Assembly (NCBI GenBank): GCA_030524175.1
Contig: JAUNHC010000007.1
Span: forward strand, 1 to 64,000
DNA from: Eubacteriales bacterium
GTDB lineage: Bacteria > Bacillota > Clostridia > Lachnospirales > Lachnospiraceae
Direction of reading: 5' to 3'
Length of the DNA stretch: 64,000 nt
The notes beneath the pieces are model-generated. The model made no database searches. It was not told the origin of the DNA and was given only the letters and a program-made list of their open reading frames with translations. Both the position numbers and the translations under genes were made by a program. Within the stretch, counting starts at the first letter, position 1. Each line of letters opens with the position of its first letter. Positions 24,299-33,777 of this stretch are shown here, piece after piece.

Positions 24299-26032
24299 AT
24301 GTTCCACAAGCGTTTATTGAAGGAATTTAAGGATAACAGGAAATATGTGGCAGGGATGGTGCTAACACAGTGGATAGCATTGTTGGCCAACGCAGCACTG
24401 ATGTTTGTACTGGCAGGATATATAGGAGGAGTGATCCAGGGAACGCTTACAGGGAATGACACGGCAGCCTTGCTGGCGGCTTTTCTGGCAGCCTTGCTGG
24501 TGCGCTGGACTGTGACGGGGATGAACAGCAGACTGTCGTTTAAAGCGTCAACCAGTGTGAAAACACGTTTGAGGGAATTGATCTATCAGAAACTGATGGA
24601 ACTTGGAGCTTCTTACCGGGACACGGTGGCCACTTCTGAAGCTGTGCAGGTAAGCACTGAAGGTGTGGATCAGCTGGAAATCTATTTTGGGAAATATATT
24701 CCTCAATTTTTCTATAGCCTTTTGGCACCTGTAAGCCTTTTTGTTATTGTGGGGAGCATGAGCCTCAAAGTTGCGTCCGTTCTTCTGCTGTGTGTGCCTC
24801 TGATTCCCGTATCGATCGTGGCAGTGCAGAAGTTTGCTAAGAAACTGCTGGCAAAATACTGGGGGACCTATACGGAGCTGGGAGATTCTTTTCTGGAGAA
24901 CCTTCAGGGACTTACTACATTGAAAATCTATCAGGCTGATGAGCGCTATGCCCGAAAAATGGACGAGGAGGCCGAGCGTTTCCGCAAAATCACAATGCGT
25001 GTGCTGATCATGCAGCTTAATTCTATCAGTGTAATGGATATAGTGGCTTATGGAGGAGCTGCTCTTGGGATTGTACTCAGCATTCTGGAATTAAGAGACG
25101 GCAGGATCAGTATGGCGGAGTGCTTTTTTATGATTATGATTTCAGCGGAATTCTTTTTGCCGCTGCGTCTTCTGGGTTCTTTTTTTCATATAGCAATGAA
25201 TGGGAATGCGGCTGCAGACAAGATTTTCCGTCTGCTGGATGCGCCGGTACCGGAAAAAGGGACGGTTACCCAGGTCGGTTCCGGCTGTATATCCCTGGAA
25301 AATGTGAATTTCAGCTATGCCCCCGAAAGGCAGGTGCTGCAGGCAATCACATTGGAGATACCGGAACGTCAGTTTGCGGCGCTGGTAGGTGTGTCCGGCT
25401 GCGGAAAGAGTACCATAGCGTCCCTGATTATGGGCAATCACAGGAATTATGAAGGTAAAGTCAAAATAGGAGGCGTGGATGTGAAGAGGATTTCTGAAGA
25501 GGCCCTCTATGACAAAATTACAAGAGTCAGGCATGACAGTTATCTGTTCAAAGGTACTGTGGAGGAAAATCTGCGAATGGGGAATCCATCAGCTTCTGCC
25601 GATGAGATGAAGGATGCTCTCCGAAGGGTAGATTTATACCATACGATCATGGAGAAGGGCGGCCTTACCATGGTTATTTCTGAGAAGGCGTCTAATCTCT
25701 CAGGCGGACAGAAGCAGCGTCTGGTACTGGCCAGGGCAATTCTGCATGACAGTGATATTTATATTTTTGATGAGGCCACTTCCAATATTGATGCGGAAAG
25801 TGAGAATAAGATAATGAAAGTGATCAGGGAATTGGCTGTGACGAAAACAGTCATCCTAATTTCCCATCGTCTTGCCAATGTGAAGAAGGCAGACAGGATA
25901 TATGTCATGAAGGAAGGCAGAATCTGTGAAGAGGGTACACATGAAGATTTACTCCGGTCCGGAGAGTATTATGCAAGTCTGTACCAGGCCCAGAATGAAT
26001 TGGAAAGATATAGGAAGGAGGATGTGGCATGA
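24299..26032 (+). CDS. ABC exporter half-transporter (CydCD-like), subunit 1
   Basis: 577 aa: six-helix transmembrane domain (residues about 1-310) fused to an ATPase. The Walker A is GVSGCGKST, the signature is NLSGGQKQRLVLARA and the Walker B is IYIFDEATSNIDAES. It overlaps the next ABC gene by 4 bases (ATGA), so the two form a heterodimer. Sequence features place it with CydC/CydD-like and multidrug exporters of Firmicutes. The substrate is unknown; cytochrome bd assembly is unlikely because no oxidase genes are near. Confidence 0.88.
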   Translation: MFHKRLLKEFKDNRKYVAGMVLTQWIALLANAALMFVLAGYIGGVIQGTLTGNDTAALLAAFLAALLVRWTVTGMNSRLSFKASTSVKTRLRELIYQKLMELGASYRDTVATSEAVQVSTEGVDQLEIYFGKYIPQFFYSLLAPVSLFVIVGSMSLKVASVLLLCVPLIPVSIVAVQKFAKKLLAKYWGTYTELGDSFLENLQGLTTLKIYQADERYARKMDEEAERFRKITMRVLIMQLNSISVMDIVAYGGAALGIVLSILELRDGRISMAECFFMIMISAEFFLPLRLLGSFFHIAMNGNAAADKIFRLLDAPVPEKGTVTQVGSGCISLENVNFSYAPERQVLQAITLEIPERQFAALVGVSGCGKSTIASLIMGNHRNYEGKVKIGGVDVKRISEEALYDKITRVRHDSYLFKGTVEENLRMGNPSASADEMKDALRRVDLYHTIMEKGGLTMVISEKASNLSGGQKQRLVLARAILHDSDIYIFDEATSNIDAESENKIMKVIRELAVTKTVILISHRLANVKKADRIYVMKEGRICEEGTHEDLLRSGEYYASLYQAQNELERYRKEDVA

Positions 26033-27738
26033 ATGATGCAAAGTGCGACATAAATGCAGCATACTGCGGCATGAGCATGGCAGATATGGAAAGAGGGCAT
26101 AAGAGGCGCAGCGGTTTGAGCGTTATGGCTGGTCTTTTGGGGATGATAAAGCCGTTGCTGGGGCTTATGCTGCTCGCAGTTATAATGGGCTGTGCGGGAA
26201 ATCTGATGGCAACGTTTATCACGGTTTTGGGAGGCTGGGGACTATTGCAGGTAATGGGACTGTATGAGGGGATGAGTCTGGGAGTGATTTTCGGGTTTCT
26301 TGCCGTATGTGCCGTTGCACGCGGCCTTCTGCGGTATGCGGAGCAGGCATGCAACCATTATATTGCCTTTAAACTTCTGGCCCGTATCCGGCATAAGGTG
26401 TTCGCTGCCCTTCGCAGACTGGCGCCGGCCAAGCTGGACGGCAGTGACAGGGGAAATCTGATTTCTATTATAACAAGCGATATTGAGCTTCTTGAGGTAT
26501 TTTATGCCCATAGCATATCTCCTGTGGCTATCGGAGTGATCACTTCTTTGTTTATGGTTTTCTTTCTGTGGAAGTTTCATCCGGCGTTGGCTCTGGCGGC
26601 GGCTTGTTATTATTCGCTGGCAGGCGCAGTGATCCCTTTCGTAAACGGCAAAAGAGGAGGAGAGGACGGACAGAGATACAGGGATTGTTTTGGTGAGCTT
26701 AATACAAATGTACTGGACAATCTGTACGGTCTGGAGGAGATTCTCCAGTATGGGCAAAAAGATGTACGGCTGAAAGAAATGCAGAACCGCACATCCGGTA
26801 TGGAAGACACAAACCGTATCCTAAAGAACAGAGAAAACATTCAAAAGTCTGTAACAGACGGTGTTATTTTATCATCAGGTGTGATTATGGGGCTTTTGGG
26901 TGGATGGCTTTGCGTGAAAGGACAGCTGGAAGGATATGAGTGTGTGCTTTCAGTAATTGCCATGATGAGCTCATTCGGCCCTACGGCAGCCCTTTCTGCT
27001 CTTTCCAACAACCTTCATCAGACACTGGCCAGCGGTAACCGCGTTCTGGATATCCTGGAGGAGATTCCCGTGGTGGAGGATGTGACCGACGGAGTGTCCG
27101 GCTGCCAAGGGGATATCCATTGTGATAAGGTATCCTTTTCTTATACCCGGATGCCTGCCTTGGAGAATTTCAGCGCTGTTTTTGTCAAAAATAAAATACA
27201 TGGCATACTGGGGAAAAGCGGCTGCGGGAAGTCTACTCTTTTGAAGCTTATAATGCGGTTTTATGAAACAGATGAAGGATGTATTTCCTTTGGATCTGAC
27301 TGTGTAAATGATATCAATACAGATACCCTCCGGGAGAATATAGCATATGTGACCCAGGAGACCTTCTTGTTCCATGATACCATAGAAAACAATCTGAAGG
27401 TGGCAAAGGAAGATGCCACACGTGAAGAAGTGATAGAGGCTGCGAAGAAAGCTTCTGTACACGATTTTATCCTTTCTCTGCCTCATGGATATGACACGAA
27501 GCTGGCTGAGCTGGGCGAATCAGTGTCCGGCGGGGAGAAGCAGCGTATAGGCATTGCGAGGGCATTTCTGCATGACAGCAGGATCCTGCTATTGGATGAA
27601 CCCACAAGTAATATTGACAGTCTGAATGAGGGTATTATCCTCCAGGCATTGGATAAAGAAAAAGGACATAGAACAATTGTGTTGGTTTCCCACAGGAAAT
27701 CCACCATGGGTATTGTGGATGAAATGCTTGCGATATAA
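26029..27738 (+). CDS. ABC exporter half-transporter, subunit 2
   Basis: 569 aa: transmembrane domain followed by an ATPase with Walker A GKSGCGKST, signature SVSGGEKQRIGIARA and Walker B ILLLDEPTSNIDS. It is the partner of the preceding gene, with which it shares ATGA. In subunit 1 the Walker B Asp is followed by Glu (DEA) and here by DEP, so both sites keep the catalytic Glu. A strong convergent terminator follows. The pair probably exports a small molecule or drug under MarR-like control. Confidence 0.88.
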   Translation: MNDAKCDINAAYCGMSMADMERGHKRRSGLSVMAGLLGMIKPLLGLMLLAVIMGCAGNLMATFITVLGGWGLLQVMGLYEGMSLGVIFGFLAVCAVARGLLRYAEQACNHYIAFKLLARIRHKVFAALRRLAPAKLDGSDRGNLISIITSDIELLEVFYAHSISPVAIGVITSLFMVFFLWKFHPALALAAACYYSLAGAVIPFVNGKRGGEDGQRYRDCFGELNTNVLDNLYGLEEILQYGQKDVRLKEMQNRTSGMEDTNRILKNRENIQKSVTDGVILSSGVIMGLLGGWLCVKGQLEGYECVLSVIAMMSSFGPTAALSALSNNLHQTLASGNRVLDILEEIPVVEDVTDGVSGCQGDIHCDKVSFSYTRMPALENFSAVFVKNKIHGILGKSGCGKSTLLKLIMRFYETDEGCISFGSDCVNDINTDTLRENIAYVTQETFLFHDTIENNLKVAKEDATREEVIEAAKKASVHDFILSLPHGYDTKLAELGESVSGGEKQRIGIARAFLHDSRILLLDEPTSNIDSLNEGIILQALDKEKGHRTIVLVSHRKSTMGIVDEMLAI

Positions 27739-27751
27739 AATATATATCAAG

Positions 27752-27814
27752 CAGAGCAGGGAGGATTAAAATAGTTTATGGACTGAACCATTACTTTTAA
27801 TCTGCCCTGCTCTG
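27752..27814. terminator. bidirectional terminator between ABC operon and glucosidase
   Basis: Imperfect long stem: CAGAGCAGGG followed by GGATTAAAA pairs with TTTTAATC and CCCTGCTCTG, in the gap between convergent genes. Confidence 0.75.
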
Positions 27815-27850
27815 TTGTATTCGGATTTATTAAGCTGTAGTCCTGTTTAC

Positions 27851-29515
27851 TTACAGTTCAAGAATCAGTAACTGATATCCGTACAGGCTGACCGTAAGCC
27901 CCTCCCAGGCGATATCGCCGTAGTTGTTAAGCAGTACGTTTTTGCATTCAGAGGGAAGTGTTACACTTTGTGTATCCTTCTGATAGTTTCCTATTACCAG
28001 GAGGGTTTTGTCACCTTTGCGCCAGTAGGACATCAGATTGTGGCGGTCCTCCCAGACTGGTTCCAGAGAACCGTACACGATAGTTTCCCTGTACTGAGGA
28101 TTTTTGCGCAGGGCAATGAGCTTCTTGTAGAAGCTTCTCACCGAGTCAGGGTCATTCTCCTGGCTGGCAGCATTGATAATTGAGTAGTTGGGATTCACCT
28201 TCAGCCACGGTTTTCCGGTGGTAAACCCTGCGTTTTCTTCCTGACTCCACTGCATGGGGGTTCTGGCATTGTCACGGCTGTACCTGGAAACCAGCTTCAG
28301 GGCGTCCTGGGGGGTGAAACCTGCATTCAGGGCAACCTGGTATTCATCCAAAGTGGAGATATCATCCACCTCTTCAATGGAAGTGAAAGGGCAGTTTTCC
28401 ATGCCAAGCTCTTGCCCCTGATAGATGAAGGGGAGGCCGCGGAGCATGAAATTAAGTCCTGCCAGCATTTTTTTACCGGCATCGCAGCAGCCGTCTTCAG
28501 GAAGATACCGGCTTACGCCTCGTGGTTCATCATGGTTTTCTATAATATTGGAAACAAAACCTACGTCCCCTACCTTCCGCTGTGTCTCGAAGCAGGCTTT
28601 CTTGTATTCGTCCGGTGTCACCGGTTTACAGTCATACCAGCCTTTATCGCTGGCACCGCAGATGGTTTCATTAAAGTCAAACATACTGGAAAAATATCCG
28701 TTTTCTCCGATGAAATCAGGAATTTCCTCTTTTTTCTCATTAAAGACTTCGCCTACGCTGAAAGCATCATATTTCTTAAAGGTACGGTCCCGCATTTCGC
28801 CCAGGAATTCTCCGATGCCCCTGGCCTCCTCCAGCATTTTTGAGATGCTGCATAATCCATCCTCGCGGTCAGGCTCGTAATCGTGGAAAGGAAGGGCTTT
28901 TTTTATATTGATGATGGCGTCGATGCGGAATCCGCCCAGACCTTTGTCCAGCCACCAGTTAATGTTTTTATAAACTTCTTCCCTCACTTCAGGGTTTTCC
29001 CAGTTTAAATCCGGCTGCTTTTTGTGGAATACATGGAGGTACTGCTTGTCCGTTCCCGGAAGGTCCTCCCACACAGGACCGCCGAAATAAGAACGCCAGT
29101 TGGTAGGCAGTTCCCCTTCCTTTTTATCTCTGAGATAGAAGAAATTGCCGTATTTGCCGTCAGGATCCTGGCAGGCCTTCTGAAACCATTCGTGCTCGTC
29201 TGAGCAGTGGTTCACCACCAGGTCCATGAGAATGTACATATTACGCTTTTTTGCTTTTTCAATTAATTCTTCCATATCCTGGATGGTGCCGAAGCGTGGA
29301 TCAATATCATAATAATCGGATATGTCATAGCCCTGGTCTGCCATAGGAGAACGGAAGCAAGGGGAAAGCCAGAGAATATCAACGCCTAAATCCTTCAGAT
29401 AGTCCAGCTTGCTGATAATGCCCGGGATATCGCCGATACCGTCGCCGTTGGAATCATAGAAGCTTTTGGGATAAATCTGATATGCTACTTTATCGTGCCA
29501 CCATTTTTTAGTCAT
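27851..29515 (-). CDS. malL: GH13 alpha-glucosidase (oligo-1,6-glucosidase type)
   Basis: 554 aa. It belongs to the GH13_31-like group that splits alpha-1,6 or alpha-1,4 links in isomaltose, isomaltulose or maltose oligomers in the cytoplasm. Catalytic residues are visible: nucleophile Asp in GGFRIDAIINIKK, acid/base Glu in FSVGEVFNEKK, and the stabilising Asp in IENHDEPRGVSRYL. There is no signal peptide. The ATG at 29515 has SD GGAGG; 24 further upstream codons are in frame but unlikely. The divergently arranged AraC regulator probably controls it. The gene symbol is by family resemblance only. Confidence 0.85.
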   Translation of the reverse strand: MTKKWWHDKVAYQIYPKSFYDSNGDGIGDIPGIISKLDYLKDLGVDILWLSPCFRSPMADQGYDISDYYDIDPRFGTIQDMEELIEKAKKRNMYILMDLVVNHCSDEHEWFQKACQDPDGKYGNFFYLRDKKEGELPTNWRSYFGGPVWEDLPGTDKQYLHVFHKKQPDLNWENPEVREEVYKNINWWLDKGLGGFRIDAIINIKKALPFHDYEPDREDGLCSISKMLEEARGIGEFLGEMRDRTFKKYDAFSVGEVFNEKKEEIPDFIGENGYFSSMFDFNETICGASDKGWYDCKPVTPDEYKKACFETQRKVGDVGFVSNIIENHDEPRGVSRYLPEDGCCDAGKKMLAGLNFMLRGLPFIYQGQELGMENCPFTSIEEVDDISTLDEYQVALNAGFTPQDALKLVSRYSRDNARTPMQWSQEENAGFTTGKPWLKVNPNYSIINAASQENDPDSVRSFYKKLIALRKNPQYRETIVYGSLEPVWEDRHNLMSYWRKGDKTLLVIGNYQKDTQSVTLPSECKNVLLNNYGDIAWEGLTVSLYGYQLLILEL

Positions 29516-29544
29516 GTTAGAAACCTCCTGGTATATTTTACTGT

Positions 29545-29640
29545 AGCCATCGTTGGAGCGCGTAAGCGCGGAACGATCGACTATCATGTTTTCCTGCAGT
29601 TATCACCTGCTCATAACCTCAATGTGGTTTCATTATATGC
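29545..29640 (-). promoter_or_regulatory. glucosidase upstream region: hairpin and -10
   Basis: The minus-strand -10 TATAAT is at 29637-29632. Between it and the gene lies an imperfect palindrome, ATCGTT...GCGC-GTAA-GCGC...AACGAT (about 29549-29577), which could be a regulator site or a leader hairpin. Confidence 0.35.
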
Positions 29641-29688
29641 GCACAGCATAGCAGATGTCTTACGTTTCTTTGATTAAAAACTACGTTA

Positions 29689-30609
29689 TTATGACTTTTC
29701 TTTCCGGTATTTCAGGGGCGTGGTGTCCTTCCATTTTCGGAATTCCCGGAGAAAATTGCCGAAATTATTGAATCCGCTTTCCAGGCAGATATCCATGACA
29801 GGCATATCGGTTTCCTCCAGAAGCCGCACCGCCTGCCGGATCCTGTACTCATTCACATAGTCCATAGGTGAGCGGCCGATGGTCTTTTTGAAAAAGCGGC
29901 AGAAATATTGTTCATTCATATTCAGCAGCACAGCCAGATCCCGGATGTATATTTTTTCTCTGTAATTTTCCTGGATATAGGTCAGTGCTGTTTTGATTCC
30001 TTCCACCCGTTTGTCGTAGTTGGGCTCCGTGAGTGTGAAAAGCTGATGCTCAGAGAGTAAAGCCAGAATCCGCAGCAGGGAGGACTTGATATACAATTGA
30101 CTTGTGAGATCATCTGTGACAGTGCCGTCTGCAAGGGGGCTGACTTCGTGGAATTGCCTGCCAAAGGACTGTATCACATCTGCAAAGGAGCTGCGGATTT
30201 GTTCAAATGCCGGATGGTCAGGAAGAATACACCGGGGAAAGTTAAGCTTACCGCCCAAAATGGGAAGCAGCAGCTGCATTTGTGTGGCGTCATAGCTGTC
30301 AGAGCTTAAAATTTTCGGGCTGAATACAATGGCATCCTCCCCGGAGCTTCCGGTTTTTTCGCAGATGATGCTGTGCAGTTCCCCCGGATTGATGAAGTAC
30401 AGGCATTGGGAAGAGATATTATATTGGTCCATATTTATTTTCAGCTGAAAATCACCGCCGTAAAAATAGAGGATTTCCACCTCTTCATGCCAGTGATGCT
30501 TCACCATAGTGCCTTTCCCCAGGGCACGTGTCTGGTAGATGGCACAGGGGAAGGACTGGGTGCCGTGGGAACGGATTTCTTTCAAGGTGGGTGATTGGGG
30601 AGTGGGCAT
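29689..30609 (-). CDS. AraC-family transcriptional regulator
   Basis: 306 aa. The N-terminal part (HHWHEEVEILYFYGGDFQLKIN, GELHSIIC) is a cupin-type sensory domain. The C-terminal 100 residues form the double HTH: YIQENYREKIYIRDLAVLLNMNEQYFCRFFKKTIGRSPMDYVNEYRIRQA, then SGFNNFGNFLREFRKW. This domain order is typical of sugar-responsive AraC regulators. It lies upstream of the GH13 gene on the same strand, with 174 bp between, and SD AAGGAGG precedes the ATG. An effector derived from the glucosidase substrate is likely but not shown. Confidence 0.9.
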   Translation of the reverse strand: MPTPQSPTLKEIRSHGTQSFPCAIYQTRALGKGTMVKHHWHEEVEILYFYGGDFQLKINMDQYNISSQCLYFINPGELHSIICEKTGSSGEDAIVFSPKILSSDSYDATQMQLLLPILGGKLNFPRCILPDHPAFEQIRSSFADVIQSFGRQFHEVSPLADGTVTDDLTSQLYIKSSLLRILALLSEHQLFTLTEPNYDKRVEGIKTALTYIQENYREKIYIRDLAVLLNMNEQYFCRFFKKTIGRSPMDYVNEYRIRQAVRLLEETDMPVMDICLESGFNNFGNFLREFRKWKDTTPLKYRKEKS

Positions 30610-30695
30610 CAGGTACGCCTCCTTTTTGAGTCTGTATTTCCAGGGTATTGTAACACTTTTGCCTTGGGATTACCAGCGTGAGCAATAACTGAGAA

Positions 30696-30724
30696 TTGAC
30701 TTTTATCATGTAAGATTATATAAT
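30696..30724 (+). promoter_or_regulatory. promoter of the cobalamin biosynthesis operon
   Basis: -35 TTGACT (30696-30701), exact 17-bp spacer, -10 TATAAT (30719-30724). Transcription would start about 30731, just before the riboswitch aptamer. Confidence 0.75.
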
Positions 30725-30744
30725 AAATAGCGGAATAAGAATGA

Positions 30745-30905
30745 AAAAAGCATTTTCAGGAAGCGGGTGGAAGTCCTGCGCAAGTCCGTTACTGTCACAG
30801 CCAGATACTGGATGCTTTTTTAGAGAGGAATAACCTGCGGCAACCGGGAAATTCCGGGTAGTTTACAGGGAGCTTTGTTGTCACAGCAAGGCTTCTTTTT
30901 TATTT
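30745..30905 (+). ncRNA. cobalamin riboswitch with terminator, upstream of cbiD
   Basis: Conserved aptamer blocks in order: AGGAAGCGGGTGGAAGTCC (compare GGGAA..GGTG.AAATCC), then TCCGTTACTGTCA (compare CCGC.ACTGT), then AGCCAGATACTGGATGC (compare GCCAG.AGACCTGCC). The blocks are shorter and less canonical than in classical AdoCbl riboswitches, closer to the short Cbl variants. The expression platform is a terminator: arms AGCTTTGTTG (30871-30880) and CAGCAAGGCT (30884-30893), then TCTTTTTT. The 402-bp gap from araC to cbiD is explained by this element and its promoter. High cobalamin should stop transcription of the 12-kb corrin operon. Confidence 0.88.
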
Positions 30906-31010
30906 GCCAGTAAAGAATCTTATTCTCCTTGCAGGCAAAGGTAAGTTTGGGGCTTTTAAGTAGTATAAAAGCCGTCAGGGAGATGTGTGAAAGGTACAGG
31001 AGGCCAGGAT

Positions 31011-32183
31011 ATGAGCCATAAAAACGGTCTGGAAGATTATTATGTCATACGAGGGCAGAAGAAGCTGCGGTTTGGCTACACCACAGGATCCTGTGCTGCG
31101 GCAGCCTGTAAAGGTGCGGTCCGTATGCTTTTGGGAGGTGAGAAGCTTGAATCGGTATCTCTCATGACTCCTAAGGGAATCCCTTTGTGTTTGGAGCTAA
31201 AAGACATAAAATACGGGAAGGATGAGGTGTCCTGCGCTGTCATAAAGGATGCAGGAGATGATCCGGACACTACTGACGGCCTTTACATATATGCCAGTGT
31301 GCGCAGGACATCCGGTCCGGGAATCATCCTGGACGGAGGAGAAGGTGTGGGCCGGGTGACGAAAGCCGGATTGAAACAGAAAATCGGCGAGGCTGCCATC
31401 AATCCTGTGCCCAGAGCCATGATTCTTAAGGAGGCGGAGGAGGCTGCCGGCCAATATGATTATGAGGGCGGTCTTGAAATCATCATTTCCGTTCCAAAAG
31501 GAGAGGAAACAGCTAAGAAAACTTTTAATCCCAGGCTGGGTATTGTGGGAGGCATTTCTATTTTAGGGACCACGGGGATTGTGGAGCCTATGAGCGAAAA
31601 AGCACTTATTGACAGTATACAGGTGGAGATGAAGCAGCATTTTTGTCAGGGGGAGAAATATCTTCTGGTGACACCGGGGAATTACGGGGCAGAATATCTT
31701 CGGCAGCATATGGAACTGCCTTTTGAGAGAAATATCAAATGCAGCAATTATATCGGCGAGACGATCGACATGGCAATTGATATGGGGGTTGAAGGAATTC
31801 TTTTTGTATCCCATATCGGTAAATTCGTAAAGGTGGCGGCCGGGATCATGAATACACATTCCCACAGCGCTGACGGGCGGATGGAGGTGCTCTGTGCCAA
31901 TGCAGTGCGTGCAGGGGCAGACTTGGATTGTGCCAGAAAGGTGCTGGAATGCAATACTACAGACGAGGCACTGGAAATATTGGAAAGCTGCAGGATTTTA
32001 CAGGATACTATGAGAGAGCTTATGGGGCGGATTCAGTTCTATTTGAACCATCGCTCTTACCGGCAGATCCTTCTGGGGGCAGTAGTGTTCTCTAATACCC
32101 ATGGCTATCTGGGGCAGACAGAGGATGCAGAAAAACTGATTTATAAAATCCAGGGACAGAAAATCCCGGAAGTATTAAAATAA
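31011..32183 (+). CDS. cbiD: cobalt-precorrin-5B C1-methyltransferase
   Basis: 390 aa. CbiD methylates C1 of cobalt-precorrin-5B in the oxygen-independent pathway. The family opening LRFGYTTGSCAAAACKGAVRMLL and motifs DAGDDPDTTDG and ISILGTTGIVEPMSE are present. The ATG at 31011 sits eight bases after GGAGG; an in-frame GTG at 30987 would swallow that SD. It is the first gene of the riboswitch-controlled operon. Confidence 0.94.
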   Translation: MSHKNGLEDYYVIRGQKKLRFGYTTGSCAAAACKGAVRMLLGGEKLESVSLMTPKGIPLCLELKDIKYGKDEVSCAVIKDAGDDPDTTDGLYIYASVRRTSGPGIILDGGEGVGRVTKAGLKQKIGEAAINPVPRAMILKEAEEAAGQYDYEGGLEIIISVPKGEETAKKTFNPRLGIVGGISILGTTGIVEPMSEKALIDSIQVEMKQHFCQGEKYLLVTPGNYGAEYLRQHMELPFERNIKCSNYIGETIDMAIDMGVEGILFVSHIGKFVKVAAGIMNTHSHSADGRMEVLCANAVRAGADLDCARKVLECNTTDEALEILESCRILQDTMRELMGRIQFYLNHRSYRQILLGAVVFSNTHGYLGQTEDAEKLIYKIQGQKIPEVLK

Positions 32184-32234
32184 AGAGAGACAAGTAAAGA
32201 ATAAACCCGCTGTAAATGCGGAAAAGGAGGAACT

Positions 32235-32927
32235 ATGAGAGGAAAATTATATGGAGTGGGTGTGGGTCCGGGGGACCCTGAACTACTCACCCTTAAGGCA
32301 CTGAGACTTGTGAGGGAGGCGGATGTGATCGTTGTCCCGGGACAGGAGGCAAAGGAAAGTGTGGCCTATAAAATTGTCAAGGGCGCATATCCTTCATTGG
32401 ATGAGAAGAGAATTCTGGCGATCCATATGCCTATGACTAAGGATAAGGAAATGCTGGAAAAACATCATGACCAGGGGGCACAGATCCTTTGTGAGGAACT
32501 GGACCAGGGCAGACAGGTGGTATTTTTGACCTTGGGTGATCCCACGGTATATTCCACATACCTATATCTGCACCAGCGGATCGGGAAGATGGGTTATGAC
32601 ACTGAGATCGTAAGCGGAATCACCTCCTTCTGTGCAGTTGCGGCCAGATTAAACACCGGGCTTGTGGAAAAGGCAGAGCCTCTCCATGTGATCCCCGCTT
32701 CATACCAGATTGAGGATGCCCTGAAGCTTCCGGGGACCAAGGTGCTGATGAAGGCAGGCAAAAAGATGAAAGCCGTGAAGGAGCAGATGACTGCACTGGG
32801 GGAAGACGGCATGATGATAGAAAACTGCGGAATGCCCAATGAGAAAATATATAAGAGTGTGGAAGAGATTCCTGATACAGCAGGGTATTACTCTCTTATA
32901 ATAGTGAAAGACAGAAAAGGAGAATAA
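32235..32927 (+). CDS. cbiL: cobalt-precorrin-2 C20-methyltransferase
   Basis: 230 aa. Tetrapyrrole methylase with LYGVGVGPGDPELLTLKALRLVREADVIVVP at the N-terminus, the SAM-pocket segment VFLTLGDPTVYSTY, and VSGITSFCAVAARLNTGLVEKAEPLHVIP, features of CbiL/CobI. It methylates C20 of cobalt-factor II or precorrin-2. SD AAAAGGAGG is present. The stop is followed 3 bases later by the cbiF start. Confidence 0.92.
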   Translation: MRGKLYGVGVGPGDPELLTLKALRLVREADVIVVPGQEAKESVAYKIVKGAYPSLDEKRILAIHMPMTKDKEMLEKHHDQGAQILCEELDQGRQVVFLTLGDPTVYSTYLYLHQRIGKMGYDTEIVSGITSFCAVAARLNTGLVEKAEPLHVIPASYQIEDALKLPGTKVLMKAGKKMKAVKEQMTALGEDGMMIENCGMPNEKIYKSVEEIPDTAGYYSLIIVKDRKGE

Positions 32928-32930
32928 GTG

Positions 32931-33689
32931 ATGGTACATTTTGTAGGAGCAGGGCCGGGAGCGGCGGATTTGATAACAGTGAGGGGAAAACAGTATCTGG
33001 AAGAGGCTGATGTCATCATTTATGCCGGGTCGCTGGTGAATCCTGGGCTTTTAGAGTACAGTAAGGATGTTTGTACCATCCACAATAGTGCAAAAATGAC
33101 CCTTGAGGAAGTGATCAATGTGATAGAGCGCGCTGAGTCAGAAGGAAAGACAACTGTGCGTCTTCATACAGGAGACCCCTGTATTTACGGGGCTATCCGC
33201 GAACAGATGGGCATTCTGGATGAGAAGGGCATTGCCTATGATTCCTGTCCTGGCGTCAGCTCCTTCTGCGGTGCTGCCAGTGCATTAAATTTGGAATACA
33301 CTCTTCCGGAGATTTCTCAGAGCGTCATCATTACGAGAATGGAAGGGAGGACTCCGGTTCCGTCCAAGGAGAGTATCCAGTCCTTTGCCGCCCACCAGGC
33401 CACTATGGTGGTGTTTTTAAGCACCGGAATGCTGGAAGAGCTGAGCAGAAGGCTGGTAGAAGGGGGATATACAGAGGAAACTCCTGCTGCGATCGTATAT
33501 AAGGCAACCTGGGAAGACGAGAAGAAATTCGTGTGCACTGTGGGGACTCTTGCCCAGACTGCAAAAGAGAATAATATCACAAAGACGGCACTGATGATCA
33601 TCGGTGATGCGGTTAAGGCTGCAGATTATGACCGTTCGAAATTATACGACCCCAGTTTTACCACTGAATTCCGTAAAGCAACAGAATAG
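32931..33689 (+). CDS. cbiF: cobalt-precorrin-4 C11-methyltransferase
   Basis: 252 aa. The N-terminus VHFVGAGPGAADLITVRGKQYLEEADVIIYAGSLVNP is diagnostic of CbiF/CobM, followed by RLHTGDPCIYGAIREQM and PGVSSFCGAASALNLEYTLPEISQSVIITR. The ATG at 32931 is favoured over the GTG at 32928 by spacing from AAAGGAG. It methylates C11 of cobalt-precorrin-4. Confidence 0.94.
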   Translation: MVHFVGAGPGAADLITVRGKQYLEEADVIIYAGSLVNPGLLEYSKDVCTIHNSAKMTLEEVINVIERAESEGKTTVRLHTGDPCIYGAIREQMGILDEKGIAYDSCPGVSSFCGAASALNLEYTLPEISQSVIITRMEGRTPVPSKESIQSFAAHQATMVVFLSTGMLEELSRRLVEGGYTEETPAAIVYKATWEDEKKFVCTVGTLAQTAKENNITKTALMIIGDAVKAADYDRSKLYDPSFTTEFRKATE

Positions 33690-33707
33690 AAGTTTGCTAT
33701 ATGCGGC

Positions 33708-33735
33708 GTAACTGTTCATGGTTCTGAACAGTTAC
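33708..33735. repeat. GTAACTGTTCA palindrome, copy 2
   Basis: Identical to the copy at 1595-1622: arms GTAACTGTTCA / TGAACAGTTAC and loop TGGTTC. It lies inside the cobalamin operon between cbiF and cbiG, so it is transcribed and does not obviously end transcription. Confidence 0.85.
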
Positions 33736-33777
33736 AACATTTAAATATATGCATGGGGAAAAAGAGGAAAATAGACC

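Noticed and set aside
24299-27738. cydC/cydD for cytochrome bd assembly
   Set aside because: The ABC halves look CydCD-like, but no cydA/cydB is nearby and the operon begins with DUF454 under a MarR-type operator.
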